Shown piece by piece: positions 45,670 to 54,052 of a stretch of 64,000 nucleotides of DNA. How positions within the stretch are numbered: position 1 is the stretch's first letter; the number at the start of each line of letters is the position of its first letter. A model generated the notes under the pieces. The model had not been told where the DNA came from. It did no database searches and saw only the letters and a list, made by a program, of their open reading frames with translations. The stretch lies in contig CAYFMN010000018.1 in NCBI GenBank assembly GCA_964344185.1, positions 1 to 64,000 of the forward strand, given 5' to 3'. The stretch comes from JAJDAT01 sp964344185 (lineage in GTDB: Bacteria; Nitrospinota; Nitrospinia; Nitrospinales; JAJDAT01). A program made the position numbers and the translations under genes.

Positions 45670-45800
45670 AAAAGAGTTGGGCCACAGAATTCCCTTCGAG
45701 AACCTCATGGTAAACTCGAAAAACACAGAAGTAGGGAAGAAATTTTAACCTAGATTCTTCGGCGGCTTTGGAACGCCGCCTCAAGAATGACGGCGCTTTG
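45670..45800 (+). repeat. Dispersed repeats, families B and C
   Basis: 45690-45712 holds CTTCGAGAACCTCATGG (family B core). 45744-45795 is a family C unit (TTTTAACCTAGATTCTTCGG, loop GGCGGC...GCCGCC, then CAAGAATGACGGCG) closely matching 46437-46486. Confidence 0.75.
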
Positions 45801-45949
45801 TCCTTTCATACTTTGATCAAAGTTTAGTTGCCGAAAAAGCTGATAATATTTCTTGTCAATGTGGATTTTATATTTTTTTAGGATCTCACCGATTGACAGA
45901 TGAGGGCATAGTTGGCAAAATCAATTGTATAACCACTGGAAATTCCATT

Positions 45950-46336
45950 ATGCCTTCCGAAAAATATAAAGATAAAGTCGTCTTATTAGTCGAAGACGAT
46001 GAACAATCAAGAGCCTTGTTAATCCGCGCATTAAAAGCTTTAGGATTTGCCCACATCATAGAAGCGGAAAACGGAAATACGGCGTTAAAAAAGCTGTATT
46101 TGAATAAAGTGAACCTGATTATCTGCGACTGGCGAATGCCTGAGATGAATGGGTTAGAGTTCTATAAAACCGCTCAAAAAGAGGATCTCATTAAAGACAT
46201 TTCCTTCCTCATGGTTTCCGCAGAAAACGAAAAAGAAAAAGTGATTGTCGCTTTAAAAGCTGGCATTAGAGACTATTTAGTCAAACCCATTGACGTGGAT
46301 TTGTTAGAACAAAAAATTGAAAAGTTGTTGGGTTAA
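45950..46336 (+). CDS. Single-domain response regulator (CheY-like)
   Basis: A receiver domain of about 128 residues with all active-site residues: LLVEDDEQSRALL (acidic pair), phospho-Asp in LIICDWRMPEMNG, Ser in FLMVSAEN and Lys in DYLVKPIDVD. There is no output domain, so it acts through partners, as CheY does. The ATG at 45950 (GGA about 10 bases before) matches where the domain begins. A TTG at 45893 would add 19 residues without family similarity. No histidine kinase is encoded nearby. Confidence 0.88.
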   Translation: MPSEKYKDKVVLLVEDDEQSRALLIRALKALGFAHIIEAENGNTALKKLYLNKVNLIICDWRMPEMNGLEFYKTAQKEDLIKDISFLMVSAENEKEKVIVALKAGIRDYLVKPIDVDLLEQKIEKLLG

Positions 46337-46389
46337 GTCGCTTCTCACAATTTGTTACCTTCCGCTTGAATTTAAATTACAGCCTCAAT

Positions 46390-46500
46390 CTATAAAATAA
46401 AAAATGCGGTCTTAGTCTGAGAGCCGGTTTAGGGATTTAACCTAGATTCTTCGTCGCCCACTGGGGCTCCTCTAGAATGACGGCGATATAGAACTCTCGT
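46390..46500 (+). repeat. Dispersed repeat, family C
   Basis: 46434-46486: TTTAACCTAGATTCTTCGTC, loop CGCCCACTGGGGCT, then CCTCTAGAATGACGGCG. Same end sequences as the unit at 45744 but a different loop. The preceding TCTGAGAGCC resembles family B. No gene in 46337-46656. Confidence 0.75.
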
Positions 46501-46656
46501 TCAAGTTATGCTTTCTGGGAAAACACTCATTCAACTTAGTTTCCTTTTCAATAAACACGCCAACAAAATTTTCTCTATAATCGATATTTTTTAATTTCGC
46601 ACAAAACATCAAGTGAGTTTTATTTTTTTCGGATAGACTCATTCCTGAAATACCAA

Positions 46657-47535
46657 ATGAACTATATAAGCCAAATCAACAGAGCTATTGACGTTATAGA
46701 GAAAAATTTACGCTCTTCCCTTTCGTTAAAAAATATAGCGAAGGAGGCGGGGCTCTCTAAATGGCATTTCCAAAAAGTATTCCGAGGGATAACTGGCGAT
46801 ACGGTCAAAGAATATATTTTAAAAAGGCGACTCTCCCTGGCCGCCAAAGCTTTGCTTGATTCCGACAAAAAAGTTTTAGACGTTGCTATCGATCTTGGGT
46901 TTGAATCTCATGAAGTTTTTACAAGAGCTTTCAAAAGGGTTTTTGAAATAACTCCCACTGAATTCAGGAACTCCAGAACGGCCCAATCGCCGATTCCTCA
47001 TAAACCAAAAATAACTATTGAATATATAAATCACCTTTACGAAAAAATTACCATGCAACCTACGATCAAATATTTGAACGAGACAACCGCTATTGGAATG
47101 GCAATTCAATTTAAATCTATTTTGAATTCCGATTCAGATAATCTAACCGTTGTCCCCGCTCTTTGGCAGGAATTCAAAATCAGATTGAAGGAAATTCCAA
47201 ACGGTTTGCAAGCTCAAAGAGTCGCCGTGCTGAATTGCGGCGACAAAGAAGGATTTGATAACAAAGTAGATTACCTCGCCGGAATTCTTATAAAAAATAT
47301 TGGCGAACTGCCAACCGGGTTTGAACAACGCATAATTCCGCCAGGAGAATATGCCGAGTTTACTCATCGCGGCCCCATGAAAAATATTGAGCATACTATG
47401 AATTATATTTACGGCTCGTGGCTTCCTAAATCTGGCCGCGAACGCGCCGACGGTCCAGATATTGGGATCTATCCAAAAAATTTTGATCCAAATTGCACAA
47501 CATCTGAAATGAAATTATTGATTCCGCTTATCTAA
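46657..47535 (+). CDS. AraC-family regulator with GyrI-like effector domain
   Basis: A 292-residue protein. The two AraC helix-turn-helices are at 1-110 (LSLKNIAKEAGLSKWHFQKV, FRGITGDTVKEYILKRRLSL, then VAIDLGFESHEVFTRAFKRV with FEITPTEFR). The C-terminal GyrI-like (AraC effector-binding) domain is at about 130-292, with GYLAGIL-like and PPGEYAEFTHRGPM segments. Such proteins sense small hydrophobic ligands or drugs, as Rob and SoxS relatives do. The ATG at 46657 starts the first helix properly. No target gene is evident next to it. Confidence 0.92.
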   Translation: MNYISQINRAIDVIEKNLRSSLSLKNIAKEAGLSKWHFQKVFRGITGDTVKEYILKRRLSLAAKALLDSDKKVLDVAIDLGFESHEVFTRAFKRVFEITPTEFRNSRTAQSPIPHKPKITIEYINHLYEKITMQPTIKYLNETTAIGMAIQFKSILNSDSDNLTVVPALWQEFKIRLKEIPNGLQAQRVAVLNCGDKEGFDNKVDYLAGILIKNIGELPTGFEQRIIPPGEYAEFTHRGPMKNIEHTMNYIYGSWLPKSGRERADGPDIGIYPKNFDPNCTTSEMKLLIPLI

Positions 47536-47631
47536 AAAAACTCCTTAAGGCGGAACTAATCAAAAGCTAATTGTCCACAAAGAAAAATCTCGATCTTATG
47601 TATTAACTTGCAGGGAATGAATCTCTAAAAT

Positions 47632-47660
47632 TTGACATTTGCCATATATTTTGATATTTC
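47632..47660 (+). promoter_or_regulatory. Probable promoter of the arsenic operon
   Basis: TTGACA at 47632-47637 and a TATTTC/GATATT -10 region at 47653-47660 (15-17 base spacing), ending 8 bases before the arsR ATG. No ribosome site is visible between, so arsR may be nearly leaderless. The AT-rich stretch over the -10 region would be a natural ArsR binding place. Confidence 0.55.
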
Positions 47661-47667
47661 TAGAATT

Positions 47668-48000
47668 ATGGAAACAATAAACGCTGTTACCGCCTTATCG
47701 GCTCTTGCGCAAGAAAGCAGGCTTGAAATTTTTCGTATGCTTGTCGAAGCGGGATCTGAAGGAATAGCGGCGGGTCAAATTGGAGAAAAGCTGAATTTGC
47801 CGGCTTCTACGCTTTCTTTCCATTTAAACCAATTAAAAAATTCAGGTTTGATTGGTTGCCGCCGAGAAAGCAGAACATTATTTTATTCGGCTAATTATGC
47901 TTGCATGAACGAGCTTATGGCCTATTTAACCGAAAACTGTTGTCAGGGAAATCCCGAAGATTGCGACATTCAAACCGCTTGCGAAAACCAAGATAATTAA
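47668..48000 (+). CDS. arsR: ArsR-family repressor
   Basis: A 110-residue winged helix-turn-helix protein (QESRLEIFRMLVEAG, then NLPASTLSFHLNQLKNSGLI). The C-terminal tail is Cys-rich (ENCCQGNPEDCDIQTACE) and may form the arsenite sensor site. It should repress the operon until arsenite binds. The ATG at 47668 is chosen because an upstream TTG (47632) lies inside the -35 box. arsC and an ACR3 pump follow in the same direction. Confidence 0.92.
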   Translation: METINAVTALSALAQESRLEIFRMLVEAGSEGIAAGQIGEKLNLPASTLSFHLNQLKNSGLIGCRRESRTLFYSANYACMNELMAYLTENCCQGNPEDCDIQTACENQDN

Positions 48001-48012
48001 AAGGAAAAAGTT

Positions 48013-48534
48013 ATGGAAGATAAATTATTGAACGTTTTATTCCTTTGCACAGGAAATTCGGCAAGAAGTATTATGGCTGAATGCATTCTTAATCGTTTGG
48101 GAAAAGGAACATTCAAAGCGTTCAGCGCGGGCAGTCAACCTAAAGGCGAAATCAATCCTATGACCGTCAAAGTTTTAAAAGAGAATCACTACATGACGGA
48201 TGATTTACGCAGTAAAGACTGGGAGGAATTCTCGAAATCTGAAGCACCAGAACTCCATTTCGTTTTCACAGTTTGCGATAAGGCCGCTAACGAACCTTGC
48301 CCTATATGGCCTAGTCAACCTTTAACCGCCCACTGGGGATTTGAAGACCCGGCAGCTTTCGAAGGAACTGAAACCGAGCAGTTAAGGAAATTCCAGGAAA
48401 TTTTTATCGAGCTTAGAACGCGTATTAACATTTTTGTTAATTTACCATTCGACTCGCTTGACAGGCTTAGCCTGAAGAAACGCCTGGAAGAAATGGGCAA
48501 CCCCAAAGCGACGTCCGCCAAAACAGATGCCTGA
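48013..48534 (+). CDS. arsC: Arsenate reductase (low-molecular-weight phosphatase fold)
   Basis: A 173-residue protein with the phosphate-binding CX5R loop FLCTGNSARSIMAE (Cys12). Further Cys residues in FTVCDKAANEPCPIWP are candidates for the thiol relay. Then come HWGFEDPAAFEG and a longer C-terminal tail than the pI258 type. It reduces arsenate to arsenite for export. It lies 12 bases after arsR with AAGGA in front. It differs clearly from the frameshifted arsC at 30043 (which has CRSQ rather than ARSI), so the two have separate origins. Confidence 0.92.
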   Translation: MEDKLLNVLFLCTGNSARSIMAECILNRLGKGTFKAFSAGSQPKGEINPMTVKVLKENHYMTDDLRSKDWEEFSKSEAPELHFVFTVCDKAANEPCPIWPSQPLTAHWGFEDPAAFEGTETEQLRKFQEIFIELRTRINIFVNLPFDSLDRLSLKKRLEEMGNPKATSAKTDA

Positions 48535-48568
48535 CAAGTTCTATCTCTTGAACAGGGTTTAAAAAATA

Positions 48569-49660
48569 ATGAGCGCAAATTGCCAATCCATCGCCAACGC
48601 TACCGATAACGCTCCATTAGGCTTTTTTGAAAGATACCTGAGCTTGTGGGTTTTCCTTTGCATTCTTGCCGGAATCGCTTTAGGGCACTTTATCCCCGGA
48701 GTGTTTCAAGCGTTCAGAAATTTAGAAATCGCAAAGGTTAATATTCCTGTCGCCCTGCTTATCTGGCTAATGATTATTCCAATGCTTCTGAAAGTCGATT
48801 TCGGAGCTTTACATCAAATCCGGACGCATTGGAAAGGCATCGCGATAACCGTTTTTATCAACTGGGCCGTCAAACCGTTTTCTATGGCGCTGTTGGGATG
48901 GATATTTATCAATAATTTGTTTGCGCCTTTTCTGCCAGCGAATCAAATTGATTCTTACATTGCCGGGCTGATTATTCTTGCCGCCGCGCCGTGTACGGCA
49001 ATGGTTTTTGTGTGGAGCCATCTTTCTAACGGAGAACCCAACTTCACTTTGAGTCAAGTCGCCTTGAACGACGTTATCATGATTTTTGCTTTTGCTCCTA
49101 TAGTCGGCCTGCTTCTTGGTTTGTCTTCAATTACCGTTCCCTGGGCAACCCTGGTTTTATCCGTCGGTCTATATATTGTAGTCCCTGTCATCATCGCCCA
49201 TTTTTGGAGAAACTGGCTTTTAAATAAAAAAGGAAAAGAAACATTTGATAAAACTTTGGAGACTCTTCATCCTTTCTCTCTATCCTCGCTTTTGGCGACT
49301 CTCGTTTTATTATTTGGTTTTCAGGGTACGAAAATTATAGAACAACCTCTAATAATTGCTTTAATCGCCGTACCCATATTAATTCAGGTTTATTTTAACT
49401 CTGGTCTGGCCTACCTGATGAACCGCCAATTTGGAGTCGCCCATTGCGTCGCGGCGCCATCCGCTTTGATTGGCGCCAGCAACTTTTTTGAGCTTGCGGT
49501 AGCCACAGCCATCAGCTTGTTTGGTTTTGAATCCGGCGCGGCCCTGGCGACGGTTGTCGGCGTTTTAGTCGAAGTACCGGTTATGCTGTCTGTCGTTCAT
49601 CTGGCTAAAATCACACAAAACTGGTACGAAAGTTCCTCTTCTCTCCATCGCACGCAATAA
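48569..49660 (+). CDS. acr3: ACR3-family arsenite efflux transporter
   Basis: A 363-residue membrane protein with about ten helices. The ACR3 signature around the functional Cys (AAPCTAMVFVWSHLSNGEPN) and SQVALNDVIMIFAFAPIVGL are present, then ATAISLFGFESGAALATVVG and LVEVPVMLSVV. It exports arsenite driven by proton motive force. Third gene of the arsR-arsC-acr3 operon. A family A palindromic repeat follows it immediately and may act as a transcript end. Confidence 0.95.
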   Translation: MSANCQSIANATDNAPLGFFERYLSLWVFLCILAGIALGHFIPGVFQAFRNLEIAKVNIPVALLIWLMIIPMLLKVDFGALHQIRTHWKGIAITVFINWAVKPFSMALLGWIFINNLFAPFLPANQIDSYIAGLIILAAAPCTAMVFVWSHLSNGEPNFTLSQVALNDVIMIFAFAPIVGLLLGLSSITVPWATLVLSVGLYIVVPVIIAHFWRNWLLNKKGKETFDKTLETLHPFSLSSLLATLVLLFGFQGTKIIEQPLIIALIAVPILIQVYFNSGLAYLMNRQFGVAHCVAAPSALIGASNFFELAVATAISLFGFESGAALATVVGVLVEVPVMLSVVHLAKITQNWYESSSSLHRTQ

Positions 49661-49662
49661 AC

Positions 49663-49770
49663 TTAAAGAGGGCCTCTAATAATTGGCTTTTTTACTGGTT
49701 TGCTATCTCCTAGCTCTTGAGTTTAAGCGTCAGACTCATGGCAAATCTGAATTTTTAGAGGTTCCCTTAA
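49663..49770 (+). repeat. Palindromic MITE-like repeat, family A copy 4
   Basis: Left end AAGAGGGCCTCTAATAATTG, centre TGCTATCTCCTAGCTCTTGA, right end GCAAATCTGAATTTTTAGAG then GTTCCCTTAA. It starts 3 bases after the acr3 stop. Confidence 0.85.
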
Positions 49771-49852
49771 TAGAGCAACCGGCTCCTTTCCATCGTTTTT
49801 TATCAATCATTTGAGTTTGACATTGGCAGAAGCGATGTGAAAAACTATTGAC

Positions 49853-51193
49853 ATGAACCTTTCAAAAGAATCAATTTTTTCCCGGTTAATAGTTAAGTCG
49901 ATATTTTTTATCTTTCTTTTATTTCCTTTCACCGTTGCTCATGCAAACGACCGGGTTGTCGTTATCAAGATATCTGGCGCGATTAATCCTGTCGTTGCAG
50001 AATTTGTTTCCGGAGAAATAGAGGCAACCAATCGCAATGGCGACCATCTAGCGGTTCTAGAAATGGACACGCCCGGCGGTCTTGACGCTTCCATGCGAAC
50101 AATCATTAAATCGATCCAAAACTCGCGGATACCCGTCGTCACTTTTGTTTCTCCTAAAGGATCGCGCGCGGCGTCTGCCGGAACTTTTATCGCTATCGCT
50201 TCCCATATTGCCGCTATGGCTCCTGGGACCAATATCGGAGCGGCTCATCCAGTAAACATGATGGGAGGCGGCGGGCAAGGCGACGATGAGTCTACGCCTA
50301 TGGAAGACAAAGTATTGAACGACGCTTCGGCTTATATCCGATCGCTGGCGGAGTCGCGGGGTCGCAACGCTCATTGGGCAGAACTGGCGGTGCGAAAAAG
50401 CGTTTCTATTTCCGCTCAGGAAGCAAAAAAGCTGGCGGTCATTGATTTGGTAGCAAACGATTTGGACGCGTTACTTTTGGCTATCGAAGACCGAGAGGTA
50501 AACGTTGGAGAAAATACTTACAAAATCAAAACAGAAGGCAAACAACGGGTAATTAGAGAAATGACGCCGCGCCAGCGGATTTTAGACGCTATCTCTAATC
50601 CCAATATCGCCTACATCTTGATGATGATGGGTATGGTTGGCATCTATTTTGAGCTTTCTAATCCAGGTTTGATTTTACCCGGAATTATCGGCGGGATCAG
50701 CATGATACTGGCTTTATATGGTATGCAATCATTACCTGTTAATTACGCAGGTCTTTTGCTTATGGTTTTAGGCGTGGCCCTTTTTATCGCCGAACTTAAT
50801 TTCGCAACGTTTGGATTGCTTTCGCTGGGAGGGGCGATCTCATTATTTTTAGGATCGATCATGCTTATCGACTCCGACGACCCCGCTATGCAAATTTCTC
50901 AAGCGGTTTTGCTCCCAACTTTAATTTTGTCAATTTTGGCGGCTATTGGAACTATATTCCTGGCGCTACGCGCGCGCAATTCCGCTCCGGTTTCTGGCAT
51001 TGAAGGCATGGTAGGAGCAACCGCCAAAGTTAAAACAGCATTGGAACCCGAAGGTATTGTCTGGCTACACGGAGAAAACTGGAAAGCCAAGTGCGAAGAA
51101 TGGGCTCAACCGGGCGAAGACGTGGTGGTAGAAGCGGTAGACGGCCTCACGGTTAAAGTTAAACGCCCGGAATCAAAATCTAAAGAGGAATAA
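49853..51193 (+). CDS. NfeD family membrane serine protease (ClpP class)
   Basis: A 446-residue protein. It has a signal peptide (LIVKSIFFIFLLFPFTVAHA), then a ClpP-like protease domain at about 30-230 with EMDTPGGLDASMRTI and the nucleophile Ser in SRAASAGTFIA, followed by PGTNIGAAHPV. Membrane helices follow at about 255-380, and a soluble NfeD OB-fold domain lies at the C-terminus (GMVGATAKVKTALEPEG...GEDVVVEAVDGLTVKV). Such proteases act with slipins at the membrane, and the slipin gene indeed follows after 5 bases. The catalytic Lys is expected near EDKVLND. Confidence 0.93.
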   Translation: MNLSKESIFSRLIVKSIFFIFLLFPFTVAHANDRVVVIKISGAINPVVAEFVSGEIEATNRNGDHLAVLEMDTPGGLDASMRTIIKSIQNSRIPVVTFVSPKGSRAASAGTFIAIASHIAAMAPGTNIGAAHPVNMMGGGGQGDDESTPMEDKVLNDASAYIRSLAESRGRNAHWAELAVRKSVSISAQEAKKLAVIDLVANDLDALLLAIEDREVNVGENTYKIKTEGKQRVIREMTPRQRILDAISNPNIAYILMMMGMVGIYFELSNPGLILPGIIGGISMILALYGMQSLPVNYAGLLLMVLGVALFIAELNFATFGLLSLGGAISLFLGSIMLIDSDDPAMQISQAVLLPTLILSILAAIGTIFLALRARNSAPVSGIEGMVGATAKVKTALEPEGIVWLHGENWKAKCEEWAQPGEDVVVEAVDGLTVKVKRPESKSKEE

Positions 51194-51198
51194 CCACT

Positions 51199-51963
51199 AT
51201 GGAAAACACAATCGCTTTTATAATTTTATTTTTAGCTTTGCTATTCAGCGCTTTTAAAGTTCTTCCGGAATACGAACGAGCCGTTGTTTTTCTACTTGGA
51301 AAATTTTATAAAATCAAAGGTCCGGGACTTATCATCATCATTCCGGGTATCCAAAAAATGGTGCGGGTGAGTTTGCGCACGGTTGTTATGGACGTGCCGC
51401 CACAGGACATTATTACAAAAGATAACGTTACCGTTCGAGTCAACGCCGTTGTCTATTTCCGTGTAATAGATTCACGCAAAGCAATTATTGAAGTTGAAGA
51501 TTATTTATTCGCGACTTCCCAACTTTCTCAAACAACATTGCGCAGTATTTTAGGGCAAAGCACTTTAGACGATTTATTGTCTAACCGCGATACAATCAAC
51601 GCTCAATTACAAGCGGTTATTGACGAGCAAACGGAACCCTGGGGAGTGAAAGTATCCAACGTAGAAGTTAAGAACGTCGACTTGCCGCAAGAAATGCAAC
51701 GCGCCTTAGCAAAACAAGCCGAAGCTGAACGAGAAAGACGCGCTAAAGTTATTAAAGCTCAGGGCGAGTTTGAAGCGGCTCAGAAAGTCGGCGAAGCGGC
51801 GGACATTATCGGCGCGCACCCTCCCGCATTGCAATTGCGTTTTCTACAAACTTTGCAAGACGTATCGGTCGACAAAAGCACGACAACATTCTTTCCTATT
51901 CCAATTGAATTGTTCGAACCTTTTCGTAAATTTAAAGAAGGAGAAGAGAAAAAAAGCTCTTAG
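51199..51963 (+). CDS. Slipin (stomatin/prohibitin SPFH family)
   Basis: A 254-residue protein. One N-terminal membrane helix (IAFIILFLALLFSAF) is followed by the SPFH domain: EYERAVVFLLGKFYKIKGPG, RTVVMDVPPQDIITKDNV and ATSQLSQTTLRSILGQ. A coiled-coil end with QAEAERERRAKVIKAQGE is typical of stomatins. It forms ring or lattice assemblies in the membrane and is often the substrate or partner of the NfeD protease encoded 5 bases upstream. Confidence 0.95.
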   Translation: MENTIAFIILFLALLFSAFKVLPEYERAVVFLLGKFYKIKGPGLIIIIPGIQKMVRVSLRTVVMDVPPQDIITKDNVTVRVNAVVYFRVIDSRKAIIEVEDYLFATSQLSQTTLRSILGQSTLDDLLSNRDTINAQLQAVIDEQTEPWGVKVSNVEVKNVDLPQEMQRALAKQAEAERERRAKVIKAQGEFEAAQKVGEAADIIGAHPPALQLRFLQTLQDVSVDKSTTTFFPIPIELFEPFRKFKEGEEKKSS

Positions 51964-51982
51964 GCTGATTTAAGAAGAATTT

Positions 51983-52348
51983 CTATTTGCGACGCGAATT
52001 GGAAACAAATGTCTTTAATATTTTTCGCAACCGTCTCGTTAGAACTTTCAAAATAGGCATCATCGCTTGAGGATTTTTTTTCGAGAGATCTTTAAACTGG
52101 TCCTGGGTGATTTCTTTAATCGTCGCTTCTGTCTTGGCTGTTGCGGTTGCAGATCTGGGTTGACCGTCTATCAATCCCATTTCGCCTACGATTTCGCTTT
52201 GTTCCAAAACGTCTATAACTATTTTATCGCCTTTTTCGTTTTTTTTAGAAATCTCAATTTCACCCGATTCAATAATAAAAGCGGAATCGCTAAAGCTGCC
52301 TTCTTTGAATAAAGTTTGACCCTTTTTTAACACATAATTTTTACTCAT
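51983..52348 (-). CDS. Stand-alone cyclic-nucleotide-binding domain protein
   Basis: A protein of about 121 residues consisting of one cNMP-binding beta-barrel: GQTLFKEGSFSDSAFIIESG, VIDVLEQSEIVGEMGLIDGQ, PRSATATAKTEATI. The phosphate-binding cassette (GEMGLIDGQPRSATA) is largely conserved with the Arg. There is no DNA-binding domain, so it is not a CRP-type activator; it may signal through partner proteins. The ATG at 52348 has GGAG at proper distance; a TTG at 52363 is less likely. It converges on the slipin gene. Confidence 0.88.
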   Translation of the reverse strand: MSKNYVLKKGQTLFKEGSFSDSAFIIESGEIEISKKNEKGDKIVIDVLEQSEIVGEMGLIDGQPRSATATAKTEATIKEITQDQFKDLSKKNPQAMMPILKVLTRRLRKILKTFVSNSRRK

Positions 52349-52619
52349 CGTGGCTAACTCCAAAAATAAGAATCAATCCCTCCACTCATTCTATTGATAG
52401 CAAGCTTTATGCCATAAAAAAAAAATTTTGAAATAGGTTCAGTTTTGGGAAGTTAGAGAGGATCGGCTTTTTTTAGGCGTTAAATAATGAGCGCTTTTTC
52501 ATACATATCTTTACTCGTGTCTCAATTTGATAAAATTAATTAAAGTAACCTTTGGATAAGTTCCCAAGAACGAATTAGAAAGTTTAACTAAATTCTTTGC
52601 TTCAGCAACTTCCAAGGAC

Positions 52620-52805
52620 CTAACTCCAAGTTAATTAGGAAATAACGATCCTCCGTTACCCCTTCGAGAATTACTTGGACAAAGCTTCTAAGGAACTAAG
52701 CTTTTGTTCATTAGGTCGAGGCTTCGAGAACCTCAGCCTGACAGTTGGATTTCGCTAAGTTCCTTCAACAATTAACGCGTGAAATGAGTCGGGCGTTCAG
52801 CATAG
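52620..52805 (+). repeat. Composite dispersed repeat, family B
   Basis: 52687-52775 is nearly identical to 32220-32307: CTAAGGAACTAAGC, then TTCATTAGGTCGAGGCTTCG, AGAACCTCAGCCTGACAGTT and CTAAGTTCCTTCAACAATTAA. The AAGGAACTAAGC start and CTAAGTTCCTT end are inverted repeats. 52364-52620 is AT-rich noncoding. Confidence 0.8.
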
Positions 52806-52808
52806 CAA

Positions 52809-53060
52809 CTAATTCAATTTGCAGTTGCAGTCCTGACAATATCCATACAAAACAATTCGATACGATTGGAGATGAAAACCGGATACCTTCTCCACCTCTC
52901 CTTGATCAGTTTCAGTTAAAGGACGATTTATTTCAACCGCCTTACCGCAGTTTACGCATACCAATCGATCTCCAATATGTTTTTTTGAAGCAATAGTTCC
53001 GCTCTTATGTTTTTTATTTCTTAAATCATATTTTGTTTCTATCGCCTTTTCTAAAGCCAT
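52809..53060 (-). CDS. Stand-alone Fur-like C-terminal (metal/dimerisation) domain
   Basis: An 83-residue protein matching only the C-terminal half of Fur-family regulators. RLVCVNCGKAVEINRP corresponds to Fur's HxHxxCxxCG-type strand (first CxxC), then SGFHLQSYRIVLYGYCQDCN corresponds to the GF...LYGxCxxC end (second CxxC). The DNA-binding winged helix is absent: upstream of the ATG there are stop codons and a strong Fur box region. It could form mixed dimers with a complete Fur or sense metal or peroxide by itself. It could also be a remnant, but the frame is clean and starts with an ATG. It diverges from the Fur-box operon. Confidence 0.72.
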   Translation of the reverse strand: MALEKAIETKYDLRNKKHKSGTIASKKHIGDRLVCVNCGKAVEINRPLTETDQGEVEKVSGFHLQSYRIVLYGYCQDCNCKLN

Positions 53061-53141
53061 TTTCTTTTCCTTATCACAAGGTTAAAAATAATTTTTTTCA
53101 ATGAAAATTTATTTTCCCTGAAAAAAATTTAAAAAAAGTTG

Positions 53142-53183
53142 TTGACAAATTTTTCATTTAGCATAATAATGAAAATCATTATC
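53142..53183 (+). promoter_or_regulatory. Sigma70-type promoter overlapped by a near-consensus Fur box
   Basis: TTGACA at 53142-53147 and TAATAA at 53164-53169 (16-base spacing). Overlapping the -10 is AATAATGAAAATCATTATC (53165-53183), 17 of 19 matches to the classical Fur box GATAATGATAATCATTATC. This predicts iron-dependent repression of the plus-strand genes, and possibly of the minus-strand gene at 53060. A weaker GATAATGA half site lies near 53340. Confidence 0.85.
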
Positions 53184-53455
53184 AAGTTCAAGGAAATAAT
53201 TAACAACTTGCAATTAAATATTTGATGAAAACCAAGCAAGATAGAAAAAGAATTCAAAGGCAGTTTAAGAAGGTAACAGTTCTATCTTGTACCTTGGCGT
53301 ATTTGCCTATCAAAAACTAAAAAAATTTGCCAATATAATGATAATGAAACTCAAAATTATTACCAAAAACAAACTTTTTGCTCATAAGTTTCTAATTAAA
53401 GACTTTTCCTTTTTTAGCCAATTCACCGTTTCCATTTTGCAAAAGGAGTCAGGGT

Positions 53456-53698
53456 ATGGAATCCGCAAAAGCTAACAATCCCAGTCAAACGAATTCAAAT
53501 ATAGCCGCCCAATGGATTGAAAAAAATTGTTGTCTTCATCCTGATCATGATCTAAAAAACGCGGCCCTCTATTTGAGCTCATTGAGTCTGGTTCCTGCAT
53601 TGAGCCTTTTGCAAGCTATCAGGGAGTCTTCAGAAATTAAACACACTTGTAGAGAAAATACTGTGGACGGATTTAGATATCCTCCTCTACCAAATTAA
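53456..53698 (+). CDS. Small protein of unknown function in Fur-box operon
   Basis: An 80-residue protein with an excellent ribosome site (AAAAGGAG, 8 bases before the ATG). It has Cys residues (IEKNCCLHPDHDL and IKHTCREN) that, with His, could bind iron or zinc, and a helical middle (LKNAALYLSSLSLVPALSLL). No family recognised. It is the first clear gene after the Fur box, although a 270-base leader separates them. The DUF2325 gene follows after 57 bases. Confidence 0.65.
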   Translation: MESAKANNPSQTNSNIAAQWIEKNCCLHPDHDLKNAALYLSSLSLVPALSLLQAIRESSEIKHTCRENTVDGFRYPPLPN

Positions 53699-53755
53699 AT
53701 TAATCAGCGCGAACAACTAAATTTTTAATAAAAAGAAAAGAAAGGCGGATCGCTA

Positions 53756-54052
53756 ATGAGCGTGGCAATTATAGGCGGATTAGACAGATTAAAACGAAAT
53801 TATGAAAAGATAGGTCTCAATATGGGGTTTGACGTTAAATGCTTTTTTCAAAGGATACCACAAATCCGAAAACGGCTGAATGGAGTTAAGGGGATTGTGA
53901 TATTTACGGGAACCACATCGCATCCTTTAGTGAACGAGGTTTTGCGAACAGCAAAGCAATTTAATATTCCTGTGGAAAGAAGTCACTCAAGCGGGGTCTC
54001 CAGCCTAAAGCGTTGCCTGGGCGAGCTAAATTTTGGAGAGAACGCAATATGA
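53756..54052 (+). CDS. DUF2325 domain protein
   Basis: A 98-residue protein made of one DUF2325 domain: SVAIIGGLDRLKRNYEKIGL at the start, IRKRLNGVKGIVIFTGTTSH (the conserved SH) in the middle, and FNIPVERSHSSGVSSLKRCL at the end (usual form RSGLSSL). Function is unknown; the domain resembles a small Rossmann-like signalling module. It sits inside the predicted Fur-controlled operon. Its last bases overlap the ATG of the next gene (ATGA), so the two are translationally coupled and may act together. Confidence 0.82.
   Translation: MSVAIIGGLDRLKRNYEKIGLNMGFDVKCFFQRIPQIRKRLNGVKGIVIFTGTTSHPLVNEVLRTAKQFNIPVERSHSSGVSSLKRCLGELNFGENAI

Noticed and set aside
53225..53320. 31-codon plus-strand frame (MKTKQDRKRIQRQFKKVTVL...) in the leader after the Fur box
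   Set aside because: No ribosome site and no known likeness; could be a leader peptide but the support is too weak to annotate.
53287..53475. 62-codon plus-strand frame upstream of the 80-residue protein
   Set aside because: Lys/Phe-rich AT artefact with non-ATG start overlapping the strong ribosome site of the next gene.
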